From positions 1,922,001-1,986,000 of the forward strand of contig OY764867.1 of assembly GCA_963668535.1 (NCBI GenBank): DNA of 64,000 nucleotides, read 5' to 3'. This document shows, piece after piece, positions 41,384-49,682 of this stretch. The notes beneath the pieces are model-generated. The model saw nothing but the letters and a program-made list of their open reading frames with translations, was not told where the DNA came from and ran no database searches. Positions within the stretch are counted from its first letter, which is position 1; each line of letters starts with the position of its first letter. Source of the stretch: F22 sp963668535. GTDB taxonomy: Bacteria; Bacteroidota; Bacteroidia; Bacteroidales; Bacteroidaceae. The position numbers and the translations under genes were made by a program.

Positions 41384-41438
41384 AACAATTTAATTTTGGG
41401 GGTCTTTGGACCTCCACAAACCAATAAATATAAAGAAA

Positions 41439-42197
41439 ATGAGAAAGAACATTGTTGCAGGAAACTGGAAAATGAACAAAACCCTTCAAGAGGGTATTGA
41501 GTTGGCTAAAGGCTTGAATGAAGCACTTGCTTCTGCACAACCAAATTGCGATGTGATTATTTGTACTCCGTTTATTCACTTGGCTTCAGTGGCTCCATTG
41601 GTAGATCCAGCTAAGATTGGTGTTGGTGCAGAAAATTGCGCAGACAAGGAATCAGGTGCTTATACTGGTGAGGTATCAGCTTTTATGGTAGCATCTACAG
41701 GTGCAAAATATGTTATTCTAGGTCATTCAGAACGTCGTGCATATTATGGCGAAAATAATGCTATCCTAACAGAGAAAGTAAAACTAGCTTTGGCTAATGG
41801 CTTGACTCCAGTATTCTGTATTGGTGAAGTGCTTGAAGAACGTGAAGCAAATAAGCAAAACGAAGTCGTTCTTGAACAACTTCAAGCTGTATATGAACTT
41901 TCTGCAGAAGACTTTGCTAAGTGTGTACTAGCTTACGAACCAGTTTGGGCTATCGGTACTGGTAAAACTGCTTCTTCAGATCAAGCACAAGAAATTCATG
42001 CTTACATCCGTTCTACAATTGCAGACAAGTATGATGCAACTGTTGCTGATAACATGTCTATCCTTTATGGTGGTAGCTGTAAACCATCTAATGCAAAAGA
42101 ACTTTTCTCTCAACCAGATGTTGATGGTGGTTTGATTGGTGGTGCTGCATTAAAAGTAGAAGACTTCAAGGGGATCATTGATGCATTCAATGCGTAA
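41439..42197 (+). CDS. tpiA: Triosephosphate isomerase
   Basis: Interconverts dihydroxyacetone phosphate and glyceraldehyde 3-phosphate, 252 aa. Start chosen at 41439 (MRKNIVAGNWKMNKTL), which places the active-site Lys at residue 11; an upstream in-frame TTG at 41406 is less likely. The catalytic His is in VILGHSERRAYYGENN and the catalytic Glu in LAYEPVWAIGTGKTAS. The phosphate loop is ILYGGSCKPSNA near the end. A strong terminator follows. Confidence 0.97.
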   Translation: MRKNIVAGNWKMNKTLQEGIELAKGLNEALASAQPNCDVIICTPFIHLASVAPLVDPAKIGVGAENCADKESGAYTGEVSAFMVASTGAKYVILGHSERRAYYGENNAILTEKVKLALANGLTPVFCIGEVLEEREANKQNEVVLEQLQAVYELSAEDFAKCVLAYEPVWAIGTGKTASSDQAQEIHAYIRSTIADKYDATVADNMSILYGGSCKPSNAKELFSQPDVDGGLIGGAALKVEDFKGIIDAFNA

Positions 42198-42225
42198 TTG
42201 TTACTTTTGTAGCATATAATATTAT

Positions 42226-42276
42226 GGGCGATGATTTGCTTTAGGTAGTACATCTAAGGCAAATCCGCCCTATTTT
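42226..42276 (+). terminator. Terminator after tpiA
   Basis: An imperfect hairpin of about 16 bp (left arm from GGGCG at 42226, right arm ending with CGCCC at 42270) followed by TATTTTT. It separates tpiA from the SPOR gene. Confidence 0.8.
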
Positions 42277-42316
42277 TACTCTATTCAATTGCATATATAT
42301 ATCGAGAAATAATTTT

Positions 42317-42829
42317 ATGAAGATATTTGGATCATTTAGTTTTGTGATACTTTTGTTTTGCATTAGTGTTTTTATTCCAGAAGCACGAGCACAAGACAAT
42401 CCTAATAATATTCAAGGTGATTCTGTACGTGTAGAGGTACAGAACATTCTTCAACGACTGTCTGAGACAAAGGAAGGTGCGGGACAGGTTTCTATAAATC
42501 AACCAGCTTTGCTAGATAGTTTGTTGGTAGGAGGAGTCATGCATATTCAGTCTTCAGATAGATTAAAGGCATCTGGCTTTCGCATACAAGTTTTTGCTGG
42601 TAATAATTCTCGAAGAGCTCATGAGTTAGCTCAGGAATATGCGGAGAAGGTGAAAAAATACAACAACGATGTTGAAGTGTACACACTCTTTGTATCGCCT
42701 CGTTGGTTGTGTAGAGTGGGTGACTATGTAAGCTTTGAAGAAGCCAATATGATGATGCGTCAGTTAAGAGCTACTGGTGAATTTAAAGAAGCTGTAGTCG
42801 TTCGTGACGAGGTCTTTATTGATCAATAA
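42317..42829 (+). CDS. SPOR-domain protein
   Basis: An exported protein of 170 aa. A signal peptide (FVILLFCISVFIPEARA, then Q) leads to a helical stretch and a C-terminal SPOR domain (FRIQVFAGNNSRRAHELAQE; SPRWLCRVGDYVSFEEANMM), which binds denuded peptidoglycan at division sites. It converges with dnaG, with only 17 bp between the stop codons; the imperfect hairpin there (CTGTCTGA with TTAGGCAG, two G-U pairs) may serve both. Confidence 0.85.
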   Translation: MKIFGSFSFVILLFCISVFIPEARAQDNPNNIQGDSVRVEVQNILQRLSETKEGAGQVSINQPALLDSLLVGGVMHIQSSDRLKASGFRIQVFAGNNSRRAHELAQEYAEKVKKYNNDVEVYTLFVSPRWLCRVGDYVSFEEANMMMRQLRATGEFKEAVVVRDEVFIDQ

Positions 42830-42846
42830 ATTCTGTCTGATGTTGC

Positions 42847-44901
42847 TTATTTAGGCAGGATTGTTCTATCTCCAAGTTCCTTAGCAAAAGCTTGTTGTAA
42901 TTTCATTAATTCAATACGTTGTAGACAGAGTGCATTTTCCTTTTCTTTATCACCAGCTAGTGATGCATTTAAAATGGCTTGATCTACTTCATGTATACTT
43001 GTAGAAAGTATGTAGTGTTTCATTCTAAAAATAGTGTCAGGAATAAGCATGTGTAATCGTGCTTTGTCTGACTTGTATTTTAGAATTCTGTCTTTGTCTA
43101 AACGATATTTTGACGAAATCATTTCGGCCGCCAATTTACTGACAGTCATATCCTGCTGGTTTACCAGAAATTTTTGCATTGTCCATTCGTCCTCTTGTCC
43201 ACATTTGTGGAAACCTTCAATAGCTACATTAAATAATTTCTTATATGGTGGATACGTAATTGTAATAGCATCTCTCTCAAGTTCTTGAGCTATATAATCA
43301 GCTACGTATTCAGTGGTTCGTGTGATGCTGCCATCTTCGTTTTCGTGTTCAACTTCTCCAAGAATACATTCACCATAACGTACAAGATCCCAAATAATAC
43401 GTTTTTCAATTTCTTTTCTTTCCTTGCTTATTTCAATAGGTGCATTGCCTTTATCTATTGATTGAGCGCCATCATTATTTTCTTCCTTACCCTCCTCAAC
43501 CATTGTTGTATCCAAGTTAGATCCTTGATTAGAATCTAAGGTGTGTGCAGATGTATTGTTGGAAGATACATGAGTTGAAGCAGATCTATTCAAACCTTCT
43601 TTGATGATTTTTTCAACTTCGCTTTGTATGACTGATTCACGGATTTGCATCATTTCACTGCATTCTCGGATATACACATTGCGGAGTATTTCATCGGGAA
43701 TAACAGATATACTTTTAACAATGTTAGAGATCAGTTCTCCACGTTTGATGGGGTCATTTTTTGCATCTTGAATAAGCAAATCAGTTTTGAAACGGATAAA
43801 GTCTACTTCATGTTGTGCTATATACTGTTGAAATTCTTGAGCTGTATGTTTTCTGGCGAATGAATCTGGGTCTTCGCCATCTGGCAAAAGCATGACCTTT
43901 ACGTGCATACCTTGTTCTAGAAGCATGTCAATACCTCGAAGAGAAGCCTTAATACCAGCCAAATCCCCATCATAAAGAACTGTGATGTTTTTTGTGAAGC
44001 GATGGATCAAACGAATTTGCCCAGAGGTTAACGCTGTACCTGAAGAAGCTACAACATTCTCTATTCCTGATTGATGTAAAGATATGACATCAGTATATCC
44101 TTCTACCAAGAAGCATTGATCCTTTTTGACTATGGCTCCTTTGGCTTGATACATACCGTAAAGCTCATTGCTTTTATGATAGATTTCAGATTCTGGAGAG
44201 TTGACGTATTTTGCGAGCTTTTTGTTGGTTGTACTTAATACACGTCCACCAAAAGCGACGACTTTTCCAGAGATTGTGAATACTGGAAAGATGACGCGTC
44301 CCCAGAAACGATCACGGAGTCCACGATTTTCAGTATCATAACATAGTCCAGTATCAATTAAAGTTTCCTTCTTGAATCCTTCGCCTAGTGCAGCTTTTCC
44401 CATGGCATCCCCATCATTTGTACAATATCCAATTTGAAATTTTTGTACAATATCTGGACGTATCCCACGACTTTTTAGATAAGCCTGTGCCACCGTTTTT
44501 CCATCTATATGTTCATTTAGTTGGCGGCGAAAATAATCATTTGCCCATTCATTGATGGCGAATAAATGTTCTCTTCGACTTTTAGCTTGTTGTTGTGCAG
44601 GAGTTAATTCTTGTTCTTGATATTCAATATGATAACGACGAGCTAACCATTTGATAGCTTCTATCCAAGTGAGTTGTTCGTGTGCCATTATAAAGTGCAC
44701 GACGTTTCCTCCTTCGCCACATGAGAAGCATTTGCACACTCCCTTAGCTGGAGAAACGTAGAAAGATGGAGTACGGTCTTCGTGAAATGGGCATAATCCA
44801 ACAAAGTTGGCCCCTCTACGTTTAAGTTGTACGAAATCTCCTACTACTTCATCAATTCGAGCAGTATTAATTATACGGTCTATAGTAGCTTGGTCTATCA
44901 T
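42847..44901 (-). CDS. dnaG: DNA primase
   Basis: Makes RNA primers at the fork, 684 aa. The CHC2 zinc ligands are Cys37, His40, Cys58 and Cys61 (VGLCPFHEDRTPSF ... CKCFSCGEGGNVV). The TOPRIM core shows FLVEGYTDVISL and VLYDGDLAGIKA. A low-complexity Ser/Asn-rich linker (residues ~440-490) separates the catalytic part from the C-terminal helicase-interaction domain (~500-684). The -7 element TATCTTTG lies only 8 bp before the ATG, so the mRNA is predicted to be leaderless or nearly so. Confidence 0.96.
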   Translation of the reverse strand: MIDQATIDRIINTARIDEVVGDFVQLKRRGANFVGLCPFHEDRTPSFYVSPAKGVCKCFSCGEGGNVVHFIMAHEQLTWIEAIKWLARRYHIEYQEQELTPAQQQAKSRREHLFAINEWANDYFRRQLNEHIDGKTVAQAYLKSRGIRPDIVQKFQIGYCTNDGDAMGKAALGEGFKKETLIDTGLCYDTENRGLRDRFWGRVIFPVFTISGKVVAFGGRVLSTTNKKLAKYVNSPESEIYHKSNELYGMYQAKGAIVKKDQCFLVEGYTDVISLHQSGIENVVASSGTALTSGQIRLIHRFTKNITVLYDGDLAGIKASLRGIDMLLEQGMHVKVMLLPDGEDPDSFARKHTAQEFQQYIAQHEVDFIRFKTDLLIQDAKNDPIKRGELISNIVKSISVIPDEILRNVYIRECSEMMQIRESVIQSEVEKIIKEGLNRSASTHVSSNNTSAHTLDSNQGSNLDTTMVEEGKEENNDGAQSIDKGNAPIEISKERKEIEKRIIWDLVRYGECILGEVEHENEDGSITRTTEYVADYIAQELERDAITITYPPYKKLFNVAIEGFHKCGQEDEWTMQKFLVNQQDMTVSKLAAEMISSKYRLDKDRILKYKSDKARLHMLIPDTIFRMKHYILSTSIHEVDQAILNASLAGDKEKENALCLQRIELMKLQQAFAKELGDRTILPK

Positions 44902-44909
44902 ATTGAAGA

Positions 44910-44917
44910 CAAAGATA
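44910..44917 (-). promoter_or_regulatory. Promoter -7 element for dnaG, very close to the ATG
   Basis: The minus strand reads TATCTTTG, a full TAnnTTTG match, separated by only 8 bp from the dnaG start codon. Confidence 0.55.
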
Positions 44918-44991
44918 AGACTTTTATCTATGATGTGTACTTAACGACTGCTAAAAAAAGATTAGTTATTATGTATTTACTTTGCAAATAG

Positions 44992-44999
44992 TATCTTTG
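44992..44999 (+). promoter_or_regulatory. Promoter -7 element for the Dna2-like gene
   Basis: TATCTTTG lies 17 bp before the ATG at 45017, so the leader should be about 10 nt. Confidence 0.6.
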
Positions 45000-45016
45000 C
45001 ACAAAATCACCATCAT

Positions 45017-47917
45017 ATGCCATCAGATATTATTAGGTGTCGATTTTCTGAGATTTCTCAGTATATTGATATTGACAACAATCCCCATTGGCATCGCTAT
45101 TATCAGGCTACGCTTGATGTGGCGAGACCAGATGCAGTATGCCATATTATCGACAAACAAATATTGGTTTTAGAACCTGATTTTTTAATTGATGTGAGTA
45201 GTTTGTCTGAATGCTTCAAACCTTACGGAATACACCCTATACAGTATTTATTGGATCGTCTTTCTCCTGCACCACAAGGTACACCTTTGTTGCTTGGTAA
45301 CATTGTAAACCTCTTTTTGGATGAGTGGGTACATAACGAATCTCCCGATTATACTGAAACAATGCGTAAAGCTTTTAAGATGTATCCTTTGCAGTTGGCT
45401 GCCGATGCTACACTAAAAGATAAAGATGCAGCTCGACAATTTGCCTCAAACTGTGCAATGCATTTTAACAACGTCAAAACGATAGTAACCAATCAACTGA
45501 CCAATACAACCTACTCACTAGATAAAAACAAGGCTATTTTAGAACCGTCTTTTATTTGTCCACAGTTGGGGTTACAGGGGCGACTAGATTATATGCAAGA
45601 AGATATGCATGCGCTGATAGAGATGAAATCTGGGCATGCTGATGAATATAGTCATAAACCCGCAATTCTTGCAGCTCAGAATCATGAAGTTCAAATGCAA
45701 TTGTATCAAGCTATATTGCATTATGGACAAGATGTGCCGTATGATTTGATTCATCCTTATTTATTATATACTAAGTATCCAATATTGTATGCCTCACAAG
45801 GTGATATGCATCTTACACATGTAGCATTAAATCTTCGTAATCAGATTGTGGCCTTGATTCATCAATTAGCTTTTGCAAATAGTCTAGAAGAAGTAACCGC
45901 TATTCTTAACAAACTATCTCCTGAGGTTTTAAATTCATATAATCGAACAGATCGTTTTTGGACACAATATGTTTTACCTAGTATTTTGGAAGTAGTAGAT
46001 CCATTAAGAAATTTGTCTAATCTAGAATCCTCGTATTATTATGCTTTGATACGTTTTATCATGCGTGAGATGTGGTTATCTAAAGTGGGGTATCAAGGCA
46101 AAGAAGGATTGTCAGGTGGGGCTGTCTTATGGTTGGCTACACTAGAAGAAAAAACAGAGATGGGGTGCATCTTACATGATCTGGTTTTAGAGAATCAGTC
46201 TTTGCATGATGGAGAACATGCTGAGGTTTCTTTTAAATTAGCTAATATATCTACTCCTATTAATTTTCGTGTGGGTGACTTAGTCCTGTTTTATCGTAGT
46301 GATGAACGAGAACGTGCTTGTGCTCATCGTCAACAAGTCATAAGAGGACACATACAGTCCATTAGTCAAACTGCAATTACGTTATCTTTGCGTGCGCCTC
46401 AACACGAGCATTTTCTATTGGACAGCTCAGCACGTTTTACGATGGAACTTGATAGTATGGACAGTGCTTATCATTCCATGTTGCGTGGACTGTATGCTTT
46501 TACTGTGACAGATAAAAGAAGGCGTGATTTAATCTTGGGCCTTCGTGCGCCAGAGTTTGATTCTTATGCAATGGAAATGGCTGAAAATTATACCGATTGT
46601 TTTGATCGTATGGCCATGAAAACCTTAGCTGCTAAAGATTATTTTTTACTTATTGGTCCTCCAGGTACAGGTAAAACATCTTGTGCATTGAAGCGTATGG
46701 TTGAGGTGCATTATGCAGAACCCGAGCGACAAATATTGCTTCTGGCTTACACAAATCGTGCAGTAGATGAAATTTGCGGAGCTGTTGCCGAGATTAGTCC
46801 CAATATATCTTATACGAGAGTGGGTAATGAGGTGGCGTGTGCACCGACTTATCGTGCTCATTTATTGAGTAAGCAGATTGCCGATTTTAATACTCGAGAG
46901 GCGGTGAATAGCTTTTTAGCTAAACAACGTGTGTTTGTAGGCACGGTAGCTAGTGTGACGAATAAACCAGAATTGTTTCTCTTAAAATCATTTGATATTG
47001 CTATTATTGATGAGGCAACTCAAATTCTAGAACCTCAGTTACTACCGTTGTTATGCGCGCGTTCTTCAGATAATAAGATGGGCATCAAATCTTTTGTGAT
47101 GATTGGTGATCACAAACAATTACCTGCTATTGTTATTCAAAATGAAGACGAAAGTGGTGTACACAATGATGAATTGAATCGTATTGGGATTAGCAATTTT
47201 CGTTTGTCTCTTTTTGAACGTTTGTATCGTCAACAGATAAATAATCAAGCGGTAGATATGTTGGTGCGCCATGGCCGCATGCATCCAGATATTGCTGCAT
47301 TTCCTAATCGATACTTTTATAATAATCAACTAGTGCCAGTAGGTTTGCCACATCAGACAGAGAGCTTACATTCATTTGCTACCGAGAATGACCCCTCACA
47401 CGATCCTTGGCTTTCGTTGATTTATCGCCGGACTACTTTTATACCTTGCGAACAAGAAAAGAGTTTTGTGAAGTATAATCAGTCCGAAGCAATAAATATT
47501 GGTAGATTGTTACAACTGTTATATCAGCATCTAGGTCATTTCTCTTCGTCTACAATAGGGATTATTGCTTCGTATAGGGCTCAAATTGCTTTGATTTATG
47601 AAACCATCGCATCGCTAGAAATTCCATCATTGGATGCACAAAATATTATGATTGATACAGTGGAAAGATTTCAAGGTAGTCAACGAGATATTATTTTGTA
47701 TTCAATTTCGGCGAATACACAGGCACAGATGGCTATGTTGTCGAATATAGTAGAAGATCGAGGGCAAATAATAGACCGAAAACTCAATGTCGCATTAACT
47801 CGTGCTCGCAAGCAATTGTATGTTTTTGGTGTGCCTAGTGTTTTGAAAACGGTGCCCTGTTATAAAGAGCTGATACATGAAGATAGCTATAAAGTCAGTG
47901 ATGGAGTACTTTTTTGA
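45017..47917 (+). CDS. Dna2-like PD-(D/E)XK nuclease fused to SF1 helicase
   Basis: A large DNA-processing protein, 966 aa. Residues ~85-260 look like a RecB/Cas4-type nuclease: Asp191 in GLQGRLDYM, Glu202 and Lys204 in LIEMKSG, and the QMQLYQ motif. Residues ~535-950 form an SF1B helicase of the UPF1/Dna2 group: Walker A in LLIGPPGTGKTSCALKRM, IIDEATQILEPQLLPLL, MIGDHKQLPAIV, DTVERFQGSQRDIIL and RKLNVALTRARKQLYV. This is the order of eukaryotic Dna2. Unlike Dna2 or Cas4, I see no Cys cluster after the nuclease motifs, and the usual motif-I His is Asn (LLLGNIVNLFLDEW). It is divergent from dnaG, suggesting a role in replication or repair, which is inference. Confidence 0.85.
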   Translation: MPSDIIRCRFSEISQYIDIDNNPHWHRYYQATLDVARPDAVCHIIDKQILVLEPDFLIDVSSLSECFKPYGIHPIQYLLDRLSPAPQGTPLLLGNIVNLFLDEWVHNESPDYTETMRKAFKMYPLQLAADATLKDKDAARQFASNCAMHFNNVKTIVTNQLTNTTYSLDKNKAILEPSFICPQLGLQGRLDYMQEDMHALIEMKSGHADEYSHKPAILAAQNHEVQMQLYQAILHYGQDVPYDLIHPYLLYTKYPILYASQGDMHLTHVALNLRNQIVALIHQLAFANSLEEVTAILNKLSPEVLNSYNRTDRFWTQYVLPSILEVVDPLRNLSNLESSYYYALIRFIMREMWLSKVGYQGKEGLSGGAVLWLATLEEKTEMGCILHDLVLENQSLHDGEHAEVSFKLANISTPINFRVGDLVLFYRSDERERACAHRQQVIRGHIQSISQTAITLSLRAPQHEHFLLDSSARFTMELDSMDSAYHSMLRGLYAFTVTDKRRRDLILGLRAPEFDSYAMEMAENYTDCFDRMAMKTLAAKDYFLLIGPPGTGKTSCALKRMVEVHYAEPERQILLLAYTNRAVDEICGAVAEISPNISYTRVGNEVACAPTYRAHLLSKQIADFNTREAVNSFLAKQRVFVGTVASVTNKPELFLLKSFDIAIIDEATQILEPQLLPLLCARSSDNKMGIKSFVMIGDHKQLPAIVIQNEDESGVHNDELNRIGISNFRLSLFERLYRQQINNQAVDMLVRHGRMHPDIAAFPNRYFYNNQLVPVGLPHQTESLHSFATENDPSHDPWLSLIYRRTTFIPCEQEKSFVKYNQSEAINIGRLLQLLYQHLGHFSSSTIGIIASYRAQIALIYETIASLEIPSLDAQNIMIDTVERFQGSQRDIILYSISANTQAQMAMLSNIVEDRGQIIDRKLNVALTRARKQLYVFGVPSVLKTVPCYKELIHEDSYKVSDGVLF

Positions 47918-48047
47918 AAAACATACAAGAGCAATAATTTAACTATTTTCACCATACTGTATTAGTGTGTTTATGTTAGTATCTGTTTTTTTGTCTTTCT
48001 TAGCTATATTAATAGTCTTATTAACACATCAGTATGTGCAAAATCCT

Positions 48048-48055
48048 TATATTTG
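48048..48055 (+). promoter_or_regulatory. Promoter -7 element for the candidate small RNA
   Basis: TATATTTG (TAnnTTTG) starts a short unit with no ORF but a structured transcript ending in a terminator at about 48186. Confidence 0.5.
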
Positions 48056-48059
48056 CACC

Positions 48060-48186
48060 ACGTTTTTTTCATAGAGATTTAGATTTAAGGTTAGAAGAAT
48101 TGTGGAAGTCGTGAGACTTCCATTTTTCTTAAAACCTAGCCTTACAGGTATCGTCGCGCAGTGATGCACGGCGATATTTTTGTTTT
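48060..48186 (+). ncRNA. Candidate structured small RNA, about 125 nt
   Basis: Downstream of a TAnnTTTG promoter the sequence folds into a long rod: UAAGGUUAG (48086-48094) pairs with CUAGCCUUA (48136-48144), AAGAA with UUCUU, and UGGAAGUC with GACUUCCA closed by a GUGA (GNRA) tetraloop at 48111-48114. A second hairpin (48150-48159 with 48166-48175, one mismatch) runs into ATTTTTGTTTT, a rho-independent terminator. No ORF of any size fits. It stands between the Dna2-like gene and a small minus-strand gene. I do not recognise it as 6S, SRP RNA, tmRNA or RNase P. Confidence 0.5.
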
Positions 48187-48443
48187 AAGTGACTTTTGAC
48201 TTTAAAGCCTATATATTTGTATGTTCTGTAATAGGTACATTTGTATAATCCATATCTTGAGATAGAGATTTTATTGTGAGATTTAAGCGCACACAGAGCT
48301 ACTCTAACCTAACAAATGGATGAACCATTTCTTAAATAGAAGTAATTGTGGTTTGCAAATAAGGGGGGGGAGTAAAAGAAGAAGTATATTACTTCAAGGG
48401 GAAATCTTTTGTGAATCTTGAAGAAATCCTTATAATTTAGAGC
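48187..48443. other. Spacer with G8 tract
   Basis: 257 bp with no supported gene. It contains further TAnnTTTG-like words (48212-48219 and 48236-48243) without a following gene, and a run of eight G at 48363-48370. Confidence 0.5.
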
Positions 48444-48478
48444 AAAAAAAAAGCTTCCTAGCTTATAGCCAGAAGCTT
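48444..48478 (-). terminator. Terminator of the small minus-strand gene
   Basis: Arms AAGCTTC (48451-48457) and GAAGCTT (48472-48478), with seven T following on the minus strand (48450-48444). The stop codon of the 53-codon gene lies inside the loop. Confidence 0.75.
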
Positions 48479-48619
48479 GTTCATCTCTGATTGAACCTGT
48501 TGACATTTAGGTCCGTTACCTAGCGCCCTGTATCTTGCGAATTGATATTGTAGACGCTTCATTGTTTTTTTCTTTTCATCGCTGGCCAATAGGCCGTTCA
48601 TTAAGTTCATCTTGTTCAT
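48458..48619 (-). CDS. Small basic protein, 53 codons
   Basis: A gene too short for ordinary length cut-offs. The product starts MNKMNLMNGLLASDEKKKTM and ends NGPKCQQVQSEMNKLLAIS, with 10 Lys or Arg against few acids in between, no signal peptide or membrane segment, and one Cys. I do not recognise the family. Support comes from the gene's setting: a TACTTTTG promoter at 48685-48692, an 8-bp leader hairpin, and a terminator whose stem encodes the last codons. Met4, Met7 or the first Met could be the true start. Function unknown; it could be a nucleic-acid-binding or regulatory peptide. Confidence 0.55.
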   Translation of the reverse strand: MNKMNLMNGLLASDEKKKTMKRLQYQFARYRALGNGPKCQQVQSEMNKLLAIS

Positions 48620-48634
48620 ACATCTTTTTGTTGT

Positions 48635-48655
48635 GTTATTCGCGTTTCGAATAAC
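48635..48655 (-). promoter_or_regulatory. Leader hairpin upstream of the 53-codon gene
   Basis: A perfect 8-bp stem, GTTATTCG (48635-48642) with CGAATAAC (48648-48655), 15 bp before the ATG on the minus strand, close enough to affect translation initiation. Confidence 0.55.
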
Positions 48656-48684
48656 GAGTTTATTTTTCTCTTTTTATTTCGTTA

Positions 48685-48692
48685 CAAAAGTA
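48685..48692 (-). promoter_or_regulatory. Promoter -7 element for the 53-codon gene
   Basis: The minus strand reads TACTTTTG (TAnnTTTG), 65 bp before the ATG at 48619. Confidence 0.55.
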
Positions 48693-48823
48693 GAGATAAA
48701 AACCGAAATACGCAAAATATTGGATGAATAAATCGACGATACTATATGTTTTCTTGATATAAGACAAGTAGAATGGGTAAAATGTGTCATTGTTGTTACA
48801 AAAATACTCTGGTTTACCGCTTA

Positions 48824-48853
48824 ACTAGAATAATAATTTAGCGTCACGCTTTG
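48824..48853 (+). repeat. Left copy of a 30-bp direct repeat
   Basis: Matches 49803-49832 at 27 of 30 positions (ACTAGAATAATAATTTAGCG and onward). The two copies bracket the IS remnant and its repeat array. Confidence 0.8.
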
Positions 48854-48903
48854 TCTTATACTGAATAAGGTTTACATCAGTGTTCACCTTTACAAGTATT
48901 ATT

Positions 48904-49517
48904 ATGCAAAGTCATCGTGTATTTAGCGAAGGTTTTCGCTTAGACGTTGTCCGCGACTATTATGATTGTTGCTGTCCTAGCAAAGCCAGCTTTTGCCGCA
49001 AATGGGCTATTTCTCCTACCAATTTAAATCGTTGGCTAAAAAAGTATTTCATATCAAATGTTTCTCTATCTTTAAGCTCTAAAGAAAGATTAGAGTATAT
49101 GGATGAAAAAAAAGTAGCGATTCCTGAGTCTCGTATTGAGCAGTTAGAAAAAGCTTTAGCAACTTTACAGTTAAAGAACAAAGCTTTAGCAACTCTGATT
49201 GATATTGCTGAAGAAGCTGAAGGTATTTCAATCAGAAAAAATACTGGGGCCAAACAGTCAGCGCACTGCACAAAGAATCGGAAAGCAAAAAAACGATAGC
49301 TGAACGAGTGAATGGTATCTTAAAAAGTGAGTGGTTAGATAGTCCAAGTCTTCCTGCTGATCTTTCAGAGGCTAATTCTCGAGTAGAAAAAGCTATTCAC
49401 TATTATAATAATGTGAGACCACATATGAGTAACCAGATGAAAACTCCAGAAGAAATACATACTGGACTTATAGTGAGCTCTCAAGTGTGGAAACAGAGAT
49501 ATTTAAAACAGATATAA
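48904..49517 (+). pseudogene. Internally deleted IS3-family transposase (OrfA plus OrfB tail)
   Basis: The first frame (ATG 48904, stop 49299, 131 aa) encodes an OrfA-type HTH (FRLDVVRDYYDCCCPSKASF, WAISPTNLNRWLKKYF) and a coiled coil (IEQLEKALATLQLKNKALAT) ending in the usual IRKNTGAKQ. Then the sequence jumps to the end of an OrfB-type integrase in another frame (KKTIAERVNGILKSEWLDS ... AIHYYNNVRPHMSNQMKTP), stopping at 49517. The DDE Asp and Asp regions are missing. A deletion of several hundred bases inside orfB explains it. The OrfA part could still be expressed as a lone DNA-binding protein. Confidence 0.75.
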
Positions 49518-49682
49518 AAGAATGAAAATAGTAAATCTCCCGCTCGTCGGGGATGGCATTCCACTTCCTTGCCGCTCAGGCGCTCCCAGAATGCAATTTG
49601 GTTTTACGCCAAATGAATAACTATATTGCAAGCTCACTAACAAAGTGAAGCAAGCTAAGAAGTTATTGCCCTTTTACTGAAG

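Noticed and set aside
48309..48506. 65-codon minus-strand frame
   Set aside because: It runs straight through the terminator of the 53-codon gene and overlaps that gene out of frame; Phe/Tyr-rich from the T/A tracts.
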